Below are positions 40,318-47,010 of a DNA stretch of 47,010 bases, piece by piece. The position numbers were made by a program, and so were the translations under genes. Origin of the DNA: Pseudomonadota bacterium (GTDB lineage Bacteria > Pseudomonadota > Alphaproteobacteria > Rhizobiales > Devosiaceae); assembly GCA_023415605.1 (NCBI GenBank), contig JAEZKB010000169.1, positions 1-47,010 of the forward strand, read 5' to 3'. Position 1 is the first letter of the stretch, and each line of letters begins with the position of its first letter. A model generated the notes under the pieces. The model was not told where the DNA came from, did no database searches, and saw only the letters and a list, made by a program, of their open reading frames with translations.

Positions 40318-40359
40318 AAAAAGGACGGGAACCGGGATGGGTGCAGACCCCGGTTCCCG
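40318..40359 (-). terminator. Intrinsic terminator directly upstream of DUF1127
   Basis: On the minus strand an 11-bp perfect stem (CGGGAACCGGG/CCCGGTTCCCG, 40326-40336 and 40349-40359) with a 12-nt loop is followed by TCCTTTTT. It ends the homocysteine methyltransferase-like gene 19 bp after its stop, and the DUF1127 ATG is only about 14 nt beyond the T tract. Confidence 0.8.
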
Positions 40360-40377
40360 CCAAGGGACCGGGCAGCT

Positions 40378-41331
40378 TCAGGCAGCCGCGTCGGCCAAGA
40401 CGTGTGAACAGATCGCGCCGATATGGCGGTGGTCGGTGCCGCAGCAGCCGCCGATGACGCGGATGTTGGGCATCAGCGGCATCAGCCGCGCGTAGCGCTG
40501 CGCCAGGTCGCGCCAGTCGCCGACATCGAGAGTCGGCGACTCGTCGAGTTCGGCGTGGCTCTTCATCGAGGCGTTGGCGCGGAGCCCACCGATGCGGTCG
40601 AGCCAGCGGCCGCCATGGCGGACGGTCGAAGCAAAATGGATCGGGTGCACGCAGTTGAGCATGTAGTAAGCCGGATAGCGGCCGGTGGCGGCGTCCGTCT
40701 CCTCGATAGCCTCGCCGAGCGGCTTGCCGCCGGGCAGGTTGCCGTCGGTCTCCAGCGTGAACGAGAGCACGACATTCATGCCGGCACGCTCGGCCTCATG
40801 GGCGATGCCGATGGCTTCGGGCGTGTTGGTGAGGGTGTAGACGGTGACGTAGTCGGCGCCGGCCGCCGCGAAGGCCTCGATCTGCAGGCGGTGGTAGTCC
40901 TCCGCCTCCTCGACCGTCATGTCGGCATCGTATTTCCAGCCGTCGCGGCGCGGACCGATGACGCCGCTCACCAGTGAGTTGACGCCGGCGGCCGCGAACT
41001 CCTTCTGCATCTCCCGGCAGAAACGGATGGCATCGGCATTGTTCTGCCGCAACCGTGCGGGGCTATAGCCCAGAAGGGCGCCCCAGTCGGCGCTCGCCCG
41101 CCACGTGTTGGTGTCGAAGACGAAACCTTTGCCGGCTTTCTGTGCGATCGGAATATAGCGCCGATAGTATTCGCGCATCTTCTCGCGGCCGGCCTCGGTG
41201 TCGGTGAGCAGGAAGGCAGAAAAGTGAGGCAAATCCTGACCTTCGTTGAAGATCATGTGGGTCTCGAAGCCGCCATCAGTGATGAATATCTCGCCGGAAA
41301 GCTGCGGCATGATGCGATGTGCATCGTACAT
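40378..41331 (-). CDS. Homocysteine S-methyltransferase family protein
   Basis: This 317-residue protein opens GEIFITDGGFETHMIF and has all three zinc-binding cysteines of the betaine/methionine-S-methyltransferase family: C227 in MLNCVHP and C296/C297 in GGCCGTDH. The TIM-barrel pattern (FDTNTWRAS, VSGVIGPRRDGWKYD) is intact. It probably transfers a methyl group from S-methylmethionine, SAM or another donor to homocysteine or a related thiol; the donor is unknown. The upstream 250 bp to the TetR gene show no riboswitch I can recognise. Confidence 0.87.
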   Translation of the reverse strand: MYDAHRIMPQLSGEIFITDGGFETHMIFNEGQDLPHFSAFLLTDTEAGREKMREYYRRYIPIAQKAGKGFVFDTNTWRASADWGALLGYSPARLRQNNADAIRFCREMQKEFAAAGVNSLVSGVIGPRRDGWKYDADMTVEEAEDYHRLQIEAFAAAGADYVTVYTLTNTPEAIGIAHEAERAGMNVVLSFTLETDGNLPGGKPLGEAIEETDAATGRYPAYYMLNCVHPIHFASTVRHGGRWLDRIGGLRANASMKSHAELDESPTLDVGDWRDLAQRYARLMPLMPNIRVIGGCCGTDHRHIGAICSHVLADAAA

Positions 41332-41542
41332 GGGCGTTGTCCTTGGTGCTTGATTGGCGGCGGGATCAGCGTTATTGACCGTGCCGCGGGGTGGCGCACT
41401 TGTGACCTGTCGGCGGCCGGCGAACTAGCGGGCACGTGGTCAAGTCCAGGTTCAACGCAGATTTGATGTGCAGTCGCAGCGGTTTACGCAGCGCCGAGGC
41501 CATGGAGTGGTCTGGCCTGGGGCATCAGGGAGCCCGAAAACC

Positions 41543-41555
41543 GTACCGGCGGTAC
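41543..41555. promoter_or_regulatory. Palindrome upstream of TetR, probable operator
   Basis: GTACCG-G-CGGTAC is a perfect 13-bp dyad, 29 bp upstream of the TetR ATG and 11 bp before the GAGGGA ribosome-binding site. The TACCG/CGGTA arms are typical of TetR-family sites, so autoregulation is likely. Confidence 0.65.
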
Positions 41556-41583
41556 AGTAAAATCACGAGGGAGCACACCGCCC

Positions 41584-42216
41584 ATGGGTAAGGGAAGCGT
41601 CACGCGCGACCGTATTCTCGAGATCGCTGAGGCCGCCGTTCTGGCCAAGGGCTTTGGCGCGACATCGATCGAAGAGATCATCGCCGAGGCCGGCATCACC
41701 AAGTCCGGCTTCTTCTATCACTTCAAGGATAAGAGCGAGCTCGCCCGAGGGCTGGTCGAGCGCTACTCCGACCAGAACGATCGCCTTCTGGATGACGTAT
41801 TCGGGCGCGCAAGGGCCCTCACAGACGATCCGCTGGAGCAGTTGCTCATCGGCCTGACGCTGATGGCCGACCGCATGGCGGCCCTGCCCGAAGGCCATCC
41901 TGGCTGCCTCGTCGCCTCGATGAGCTATCAGGACCGGCTGTTCGACCGCGAGGTGCGCGACCTCGTCACCAAGGTGGTGGAAGACTGGAATGCATTCTTC
42001 CGCAAGATGATCGAGAAGATCGTTGCCGTCTATCCCACCCGCGAGGCGGTCGATCCGGACCAGCTGGCGCGCACTATCTGCTGCTCGATCGATGGCGGCA
42101 TCATCATGAGCAAGGCACTGGGGCAGCCCAAGGTACTGCCCGAGCAGATGCTGATGGCGCGCAGCTACATCAAGCTGCTGTTCTCACCGGTCGTCGCGGT
42201 CCGCGCGGCGGCCTAG
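41584..42216 (+). CDS. TetR family transcriptional regulator
   Basis: This 210-residue repressor has the TetR helix-turn-helix TRDRILEIAEAAVLAKGFGATSIEEIIAEAGITKSGFFYHFKDKSELARGL (about 7-55) and a helical ligand domain with no recognised signature. GAGGGA precedes the ATG. Its stop overlaps the stop of the convergent LLM-class monooxygenase, which it may or may not control; the palindrome at 41543 is a likely own operator. Confidence 0.9.
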   Translation: MGKGSVTRDRILEIAEAAVLAKGFGATSIEEIIAEAGITKSGFFYHFKDKSELARGLVERYSDQNDRLLDDVFGRARALTDDPLEQLLIGLTLMADRMAALPEGHPGCLVASMSYQDRLFDREVRDLVTKVVEDWNAFFRKMIEKIVAVYPTREAVDPDQLARTICCSIDGGIIMSKALGQPKVLPEQMLMARSYIKLLFSPVVAVRAAA

Positions 42217-43208
42217 AGCCTATAGGCTTCGGCCAGCAGACGGTACGACCGAAGCCGCATGTCGTAGTCCCAGACGGTGGTGGTGATCATCACCTCATCG
42301 GCACCCGACTCGGTCACCTTGCGGTCGATCTCGGCCTTCACCGTCTCGGGCGAGCCGACGATCCAGAGCGGCCGGTGGTTGTCGATGATGCTGAGCTGGT
42401 GCGGCGTATAGTGATGCGCTGCGGCCTCTTCGGGCGACACCAGCTTGCGGATGTCGCCGGAGTGGAACAGGGCCCAGCTCAGTTCCTGCGAACGCGACAG
42501 ATAAGCCGCCTCTTCGTCGGTGGGAGCAACCAGGGCCGAGAGCGCTAGGATGGCATGCGGCTGGGGGAATGCGGCAGTGGGCGTGAACGCTTCGCGATAG
42601 GCGGCGAAGGCCGGCGCGGCCGGGGTCTGGCTGAAATGGGCGGCGAAGGAATAGCCGACGCCGAGCTGGCCGGCAGCCTGCGCGCTGGCGCCCGACGAGC
42701 CGAGCAGCCAGATCGGCGGCAGTTCGACGCCCTCGGGCACTACCCGCACCGGATTGAACGGGTGGTCAGGGGCGAAATTGCCCTCCTCGAAGGCGAGGAG
42801 TTCTGCCAATTCCTGGGCGAAATACTCGCCGCCAACCGAGCGCAGCGCCCGCAGGGTGCGCCCATCGGTGCCACCGGCGCGACCGATGCCCAAGTCGATG
42901 CGGCCCGGGTTGAGGCCGTTGAGCGTACGGTAGGTTTCCGCGACCCGCAGCGGCACGTGGTTGGGCAGCATGACGCCGCCTGAACCGACGCGGATGCGTG
43001 CGGTAGCCGCCGCGGCGGTGGCGATTAGCACTTCAGGCGAAGACGAGGCGATCGACGGCATACCGTGATGTTCGGCGTACCAGACGCGTTCATATCCCAA
43101 CTCATCGCCGAGCTTGGCGAGATCGATGATCTTCTGCAGCGCCTGCGGGGTGGATGTGCCCTCGGCGACAGGCGCCAGGTCGAGAATGGAGAGGGGAAGT
43201 TTTGCCAT
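42213..43208 (-). CDS. LLM class flavin-dependent oxidoreductase
   Basis: This 331-residue protein is a bacterial luciferase-like monooxygenase: LPLSILDLAPVAEGTS, WYAEHHGMPSIASSSPEVLIATAAAATARIRVGSGGVMLPNHVPLRVAE, NPGRIDLGIGRAGGTDG and a C-terminal WIVGSPETVKAEIDRKV. It likely uses reduced FMN or F420 as cofactor; the substrate is unknown. Its 3' end overlaps the convergent TetR gene by 4 nt. Confidence 0.87.
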   Translation of the reverse strand: MAKLPLSILDLAPVAEGTSTPQALQKIIDLAKLGDELGYERVWYAEHHGMPSIASSSPEVLIATAAAATARIRVGSGGVMLPNHVPLRVAETYRTLNGLNPGRIDLGIGRAGGTDGRTLRALRSVGGEYFAQELAELLAFEEGNFAPDHPFNPVRVVPEGVELPPIWLLGSSGASAQAAGQLGVGYSFAAHFSQTPAAPAFAAYREAFTPTAAFPQPHAILALSALVAPTDEEAAYLSRSQELSWALFHSGDIRKLVSPEEAAAHHYTPHQLSIIDNHRPLWIVGSPETVKAEIDRKVTESGADEVMITTTVWDYDMRLRSYRLLAEAYRL

Positions 43209-43354
43209 GTCTAGTTATATCGGCGCTTACCGATGGATTACCAGACGGCAGGCGATGAAACTTCCGGCGCGGTCGTCCGTTACTGCAGGTGCAACCCCCC
43301 GACGCCGATACCCTCCCGGTGTCCAAGATCAAGAATAGCCCTCACGACAATCTC
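43209..43354 (+). other. Gap with candidate small transcript upstream of an orphan terminator
   Basis: Between the LLM gene (minus) and the ABC gene (minus) there is no plus-strand gene I recognise, yet a strong plus-strand terminator follows at 43355. Short frames here (for example from 43233 and 43256) lack convincing homology or starts. A small RNA or very short protein gene is possible; no known RNA family was recognised. Confidence 0.25.
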
Positions 43355-43384
43355 AGCCCCGGCCTCGCGCCGGGGCTTTGTTTT
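43355..43384 (+). terminator. Strong orphan intrinsic terminator
   Basis: AGCCCCGGC (43355-43363) pairs perfectly with GCCGGGGCT (43369-43377) around a CTCGC loop, followed by TTGTTTT. The T tract is on the plus strand only. No plus-strand gene reaches it: TetR ends at 42216 and the intervening genes are on the minus strand. Confidence 0.8.
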
Positions 43385-43431
43385 AGGTGGATTGTCCCGG
43401 AGGAGGGAGACCTGACTGAACGTCCGGCTCC

Positions 43432-45243
43432 CTACTCCGCCAGCACGAGGCCCTTGGTCAGCTCCAGTGCCTGCCGTTCGAACAGCCGGCGGTAGATGCC
43501 GTTGTCGCGGCGAACGAGGGCCTCGTGGGTGCCCTCTTCGACGATCCTGCCGCCATCGAAGACCAGCAGGCGGTCAAGCGCGCGGACGGTCGAGAGCCGG
43601 TGGGCGATGACGATGGTGGTGCGCCCTACCATCAGCCGCTCCATGGCTTGCTGGATCAGCAGCTCGGACTCGCTGTCGAGGCTCGAGGTGGCTTCGTCCA
43701 GGATCAGCACTGGCGCATCGGCGAGGAAGGCGCGGGCGATGGCGACGCGCTGGCGCTCGCCGCCCGAGAGTTTGACGCCGCGTTCGCCCACCATGGTCTC
43801 GTAGCCCTTGGGCAGCGAGGCGATGAAATCGTGCGCCGAGGCGAGTTTCGCCGCCTCGACGATCTGGGTCATCGTGGCACCCGGCCGGGCATAGGCGATG
43901 TTCTCGGCCAGCGAGCGGTGGAACAGCACCGGCTCCTGCTGCACGATGGCGATCTGCTGGCGCAGCGAGGCCTGTGTCGCTTTGGCGATGTCCTGCCCGT
44001 CGATAGTGATGCGGCCCTTGTTCACGTCATAGAGGCGCTGGATCAGCTTGACGAAGGTGGTCTTGCCCGAGCCGGAGTGGCCGACAAGACCAATGCGTTC
44101 GCCCGGGGCGATATCGACCGAGAAGTTCTCGTAGAGCGCGCTGGCGTGCTTGCCATAGTGGAAGGTGACATCCTCGAAGCGGATGCGGCCTTGCTCGATC
44201 AGCAGCGGTTTTGCGCCGGGCGCGTCCTTGATGCCGAGCGGTTCGGAGTGGATGGCGACCAGCTCTTCCATGTCGTTGACGGCGCGCTGCAGGTTGCGGA
44301 TGTGCTGGCCGACATCGCGCAGGTAGCCCTGCAGGATGAACGACGAGGTCAGGAGCAGCGTGATGTCGCCGGGCGTTGCCATGCCCTGCTGCCAGAGCAG
44401 CAGCGCAGTGCCGATGATGGCGGCGCGGAAGGCGAGCAGCATCACCTGCTGGGTAGTGCCCGACCAGGTGCCGCGGGTCCAGGTGCGGGCGGTGCGGCGG
44501 TGCCACTTCTCGGTGACGTAGCGGAGCCGGACCTCCTCGCGGTCCTCGGCGCCGAAGCCCTTGACCACGGCGTTGCAGCTGATGGCATCGGCCAAAGCGC
44601 CGCCCATGCGGGTGTCCCAGCTGTTGGCGAGGCTGGCCGCCGGGGCGACAAAGCCGATCGAAAGGAAAATGGTGACGGCGCAATAGATCAGCGATCCCAC
44701 GCCGACGATCAGGCCCATCACCGGCCAGATGAAGGCGAGCATCACGGTGGTGCCGATCAGCATGACGGCCGAGGGCATCAGCATCATCAAGAGCTGGTCG
44801 TTAAGCGAATCGATGCCCCACATGCCGCGGGTGATCTTGCGCACGGTCGAACCCGCAAAGGCATTGGCGTGCCAGTCGGTGGAGAAGCGCTGTACGCGGT
44901 GGAAGGCATCACTGACGATCTCGGACATCATCTTGAGCGTCATGGTGATGATGGTCATGTAGGACAGGTGCCGCAGCACCATACCACCGAAGCCGAGCGC
45001 CATCAGCAGTCCGAAAGCTGTGAGCGCGGCGTTCCAGGCCACGGTGTCGCTGGCGGCGCCCTGGGTTACGGCATCGACCAGCTGGCCGGCAAAGAGCGGG
45101 GTCAGCACGTCGCCTAGCGTCGCCAGCAAGAAGCCGCCGCCCACGATGCTGACCCGGATGGGCTGGCGCTTCCAATGCGCAAAGGTGAAGCCGAGCACGC
45201 GACGGAAGGCGTCGCCCCGGATATCGAGTTTGAAACGGGCCAT
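43432..45243 (-). CDS. ABC exporter (fused membrane and ATPase domains)
   Basis: This 603-residue half-transporter has a six-helix exporter membrane domain (about 25-330) and an ATPase domain (about 350-600) with Walker A GLVGHSGSGKTT near 385-396, signature LSGGERQRVAIARAF, Walker B PVLILDEATSSLDSES and the H-loop IVIAHRLSTV. It should homodimerise. Substrate unknown; lipid, peptide or drug export are all possible. GGAGA seven bases before ATG 45243 is preferred to the start 14 codons earlier. A 357-bp gap separates it from the PagL-like gene. Confidence 0.9.
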   Translation of the reverse strand: MARFKLDIRGDAFRRVLGFTFAHWKRQPIRVSIVGGGFLLATLGDVLTPLFAGQLVDAVTQGAASDTVAWNAALTAFGLLMALGFGGMVLRHLSYMTIITMTLKMMSEIVSDAFHRVQRFSTDWHANAFAGSTVRKITRGMWGIDSLNDQLLMMLMPSAVMLIGTTVMLAFIWPVMGLIVGVGSLIYCAVTIFLSIGFVAPAASLANSWDTRMGGALADAISCNAVVKGFGAEDREEVRLRYVTEKWHRRTARTWTRGTWSGTTQQVMLLAFRAAIIGTALLLWQQGMATPGDITLLLTSSFILQGYLRDVGQHIRNLQRAVNDMEELVAIHSEPLGIKDAPGAKPLLIEQGRIRFEDVTFHYGKHASALYENFSVDIAPGERIGLVGHSGSGKTTFVKLIQRLYDVNKGRITIDGQDIAKATQASLRQQIAIVQQEPVLFHRSLAENIAYARPGATMTQIVEAAKLASAHDFIASLPKGYETMVGERGVKLSGGERQRVAIARAFLADAPVLILDEATSSLDSESELLIQQAMERLMVGRTTIVIAHRLSTVRALDRLLVFDGGRIVEEGTHEALVRRDNGIYRRLFERQALELTKGLVLAE

Positions 45244-45600
45244 GTGTCTCCCGGACGCGCTGGGGAAGCGCCTCTCCGGTCCCAAATGAACGAAGCTGAC
45301 AATGGTGCCATCTGGGTCGGGCGACCCGTCGCAAGCGGATGGCGGTGATCTCAGGAAGATCGGCCCGGGTGGGCCAGTGGCGACCTAACGGTGCTTTCGC
45401 CGCTGAGGTCGGGCTTGATAGTGTGCTTTGGTCACTGTCACCCTCCTCGTTGCTTGCGGGCTGCACATTGTTTAGGCGAGTTGCCGCAGGCTGTCCAGCG
45501 TGCGACCTGTTCACATCAGTTTAGCGAAATCTTCAGCCTGCAATTGACTTGCTCCGGACCGCATGGCCTTGATGCCGCTGGTATTCGGGGTTCGGGTTCG
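45244..45600. other. 357-bp divergent intergenic region
   Basis: It separates the ABC exporter (minus) and the PagL-like gene (plus), so both promoters must be here. A short inverted repeat (GGGTCG-GG-CGACCC, 45314-45327) and a GGCCC/GGGCC hairpin near 45362 are visible. A plus-strand frame from 45391 runs in frame into the PagL-like gene but has no signal-peptide or family character. I see no recognisable RNA or gene. Confidence 0.6.
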
Positions 45601-46182
45601 ATGGGCAAGACGGCAATCAGACTGGTCATGGCAGCGCTCCTGGCGCTGGTGGCGGGACGCGCGATGGCGCAGGACGCCTATGATTTCGGTCTCGACGAAA
45701 TCCGCGGCGGCCTGATGTTCCACAGCGTCGACCATGCGCCGCCCGGTTCGTTCCTGGGCTTCATCGACACTACCCGCCTCCAGGACGTGAATGTCGAACT
45801 GCTCTGGCAGCCATTCGACCTCGGCGACTGGAACTGGATCGGCGAAATCCGTCCGCATGTCGGCGCCACCGTCAATTTCGGCGGCCTAGAGAGCCAGGCC
45901 TATGCAGGTCTCTCCTGGACTCACTTCATCGCCGGCGGCCCGGTATTCATCGAAGGCACGTTCGGCGGCACCATCCACAATGGTGCGCTGCAGGGCGTGA
46001 CCTATCCGGCGCGCAGCCTCGGCTGTCAGGTGCTGTTCCGCGAAAGCGCCAGCCTCGGCTACCAGATCACCGAGCAGGCCAGCGTCATGCTCACGGTCGA
46101 TCATGCCAGCCATGCCGGGCTTTGCGGCCCGACCAATACCGGCCTCACCAATCTGGGCCTGCGCTTCGGCTGGAAGTTCTGA
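45601..46182 (+). CDS. PagL-like acyloxyacyl hydrolase family outer-membrane protein
   Basis: This 193-residue protein has a signal peptide (MGKTAIRLVMAALLALVAGRAMA, cleavage after about 23) and a small beta-barrel pattern ending NLGLRFGWKF, a typical outer-membrane C-terminus with terminal Phe. PagL removes the 3-O acyl chain of lipid A using His, Ser and Glu; here H168 and S170 (HASH) are present, but the position where Glu is expected is not Glu. The deacylase activity is therefore uncertain. ATG 45601 is preferred because it places the signal peptide at the N-terminus. Confidence 0.75.
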   Translation: MGKTAIRLVMAALLALVAGRAMAQDAYDFGLDEIRGGLMFHSVDHAPPGSFLGFIDTTRLQDVNVELLWQPFDLGDWNWIGEIRPHVGATVNFGGLESQAYAGLSWTHFIAGGPVFIEGTFGGTIHNGALQGVTYPARSLGCQVLFRESASLGYQITEQASVMLTVDHASHAGLCGPTNTGLTNLGLRFGWKF

Positions 46183-46201
46183 CGCCCATCTGGGGCGATC
46201 C

Positions 46202-47010
46202 ATGCCGGCACCTTCCGATATCACCCATGACGTGATCGTCGTCGGGGCCGGTCCAGCCGGCGCGCTCTGCGCCTATACGCTGCGGCGGCTAGGGCTGTCC
46301 GTTTTCGTGCTCGACAGGGCCAGCTTCCCGCGGCCAAAGCCCTGCGGCGGCGGGCTGACCATCAAGACACTGGCGCTGATGCCCTATTCGGTCGCGCCGG
46401 TGCTGGAGCGGCTGACGCGCGGACTGCAACTGGGCTTCCGCACAGCGAAGGGCGCCGATATCCGCACCGCGCTCGTCCGCGACCCGATCTGCACCTTCGC
46501 GGTGCGCGAGAAGTTCGACAGCTTCAACTTCGAGCAGATGCTGGCGGCCGGCGCGGACTTCCAGACCATCGGCCGCATTGAGGCGATCACTGAAGCCGCT
46601 GATAGTGTGACGGTAGGGACTGCCGGCCAGTCCTTCCGCGCCCGCTATCTCGTCGGCGCTGACGGCGCCAACAGCCGGGTGCGGCGGCTGCTCGGCCTCG
46701 ACAGCCACATCCGGCGCGGCTTCGCGCTCGAAGGCGTCGTGCCCTACGCTGCCATCGCCAAGGAGCCCAAGCCGGAGTTCTTCTTCGGCGCCACCCCCAA
46801 CGGCTATGGCTGGCTCTTCCCCAAGGGCGACCACGTCAATGTCGGGCTCTACACCATCGACGACGATCCCTCGCTGTCGAAGGACGCATTGCGCGCCTAT
46901 TGCCGCGAGCGGCTGGGAACCGATACCATCGAGGGCGTCGTCGGCATGCCGCTCGGCTTTGGCGGCGAGCGCCGCATCCCGGTGCGCGACCGGGTGGTGC
47001 TGGTGGGCGA
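46202..47010 (+). CDS. Geranylgeranyl reductase family flavoprotein, partial
   Basis: The reading frame from ATG 46202 (MPAPSDITHDVIVVGAGPAGALCAYTLRRLG) runs through the right edge, giving 269 codons with no stop. The FAD-binding GAGPAG is near residues 15-20, followed by RPKPCGGGLTIK, the CGGG segment of geranylgeranyl/digeranylgeranyl reductase-like flavoproteins, and RYLVGADGANSRVRRLL. A reduction of isoprenoid chains is possible; others act on different lipids. It begins 19 bp after the PagL-like stop and may be co-transcribed. Confidence 0.82.
   Translation, partial: MPAPSDITHDVIVVGAGPAGALCAYTLRRLGLSVFVLDRASFPRPKPCGGGLTIKTLALMPYSVAPVLERLTRGLQLGFRTAKGADIRTALVRDPICTFAVREKFDSFNFEQMLAAGADFQTIGRIEAITEAADSVTVGTAGQSFRARYLVGADGANSRVRRLLGLDSHIRRGFALEGVVPYAAIAKEPKPEFFFGATPNGYGWLFPKGDHVNVGLYTIDDDPSLSKDALRAYCRERLGTDTIEGVVGMPLGFGGERRIPVRDRVVLVG

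Noticed and set aside
41332..41583. Possible SAM/SAH riboswitch upstream of the methyltransferase-like gene
   Set aside because: No match to the conserved cores I know and no convincing set of paired helices; only the TetR dyad is reported there.
43525..45117. A 530-codon plus-strand frame opposite the ABC exporter
   Set aside because: Shadow of the ABC gene, whose Walker motifs are intact on the minus strand.
1..47010. CRISPR array, tRNA, rRNA or insertion sequence
   Set aside because: No regularly spaced repeats, cloverleaf, rRNA signature, transposase or integrase was seen anywhere in the window.

Overview
The window looks like a chromosomal segment of a high-GC alphaproteobacterium of the order Hyphomicrobiales (Rhizobiales), most like Devosia and relatives. 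This rests on protein style and gene neighbourhoods: a mitofilin-like gene with hemD and hemC divergent from tsaD-gpsA-YciI-EVE; DUF1674, htpX, rsmB and a heparinase-like gene together; a 1579-residue NAD-glutamate dehydrogenase; a type 2 ArgC; DUF1127 proteins; and separate leuC and leuD-leuB loci. No rRNA, tRNA, CRISPR array, prophage, integrase or transposase was recognised. Assignments come from reading motifs, not from database searches.

Layout. 1-1775 (minus): start of a mitofilin-like gene, hemD, hemC (tetrapyrrole synthesis). 1851-7692: tsaD (tRNA t6A), gpsA (glycerol-3-phosphate), YciI, EVE, DUF1761, a succinate dehydrogenase assembly factor-like protein (minus), htpX protease, and rsmB rRNA methyltransferase. 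7767-9401: heparinase II/III-like protein. 9472-19147: an accessory block of regulators paired with enzymes or transporters: AraC + SnoaL-like, DUF2270 + SLC13 permease, an HNH-type protein, a GST, ArsR + SRPBCC, an HMGL-like synthase, and an alpha/beta hydrolase divergent from a GlxA-type regulator. This block sits between the heparinase gene and purH, which I recall as neighbours in many relatives. 19214-26192: purH, a vapBC toxin-antitoxin pair and the large NAD-GDH. 26331-33599: polysaccharide-type flippase, leuC, a zincin-like metallopeptidase, argC, deoD, and a translationally coupled pair encoding a membrane protein and a membrane-anchored ClpP-fold protein.

33702-38550: two small paralogous proteins flank a membrane diguanylate cyclase; a 139-bp inverted-repeat element follows; then leuD-RidA-GNAT-leuB, a tight leucine cluster. 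38575-40304: a LacI-family regulator flanked by two DUF1127 genes, with three near-identical LacI-type operators in the divergent promoter region. 40378-47010: homocysteine S-methyltransferase-like enzyme, TetR regulator (palindromic operator) convergent with a luciferase-like monooxygenase, ABC exporter, PagL-like outer-membrane protein, and the start of a geranylgeranyl reductase-family flavoprotein.

The most interesting unexplained items are the LacI/DUF1127 module with its three operators, a strong terminator placed directly in front of the second DUF1127 gene, the membrane protein/ClpP-fold pair, the paralogous small proteins around the diguanylate cyclase, an orphan terminator that suggests a small transcript at about 43.2-43.4 kb, and an ArsR gene whose start codon lies at the centre of an 18-bp perfect palindrome.
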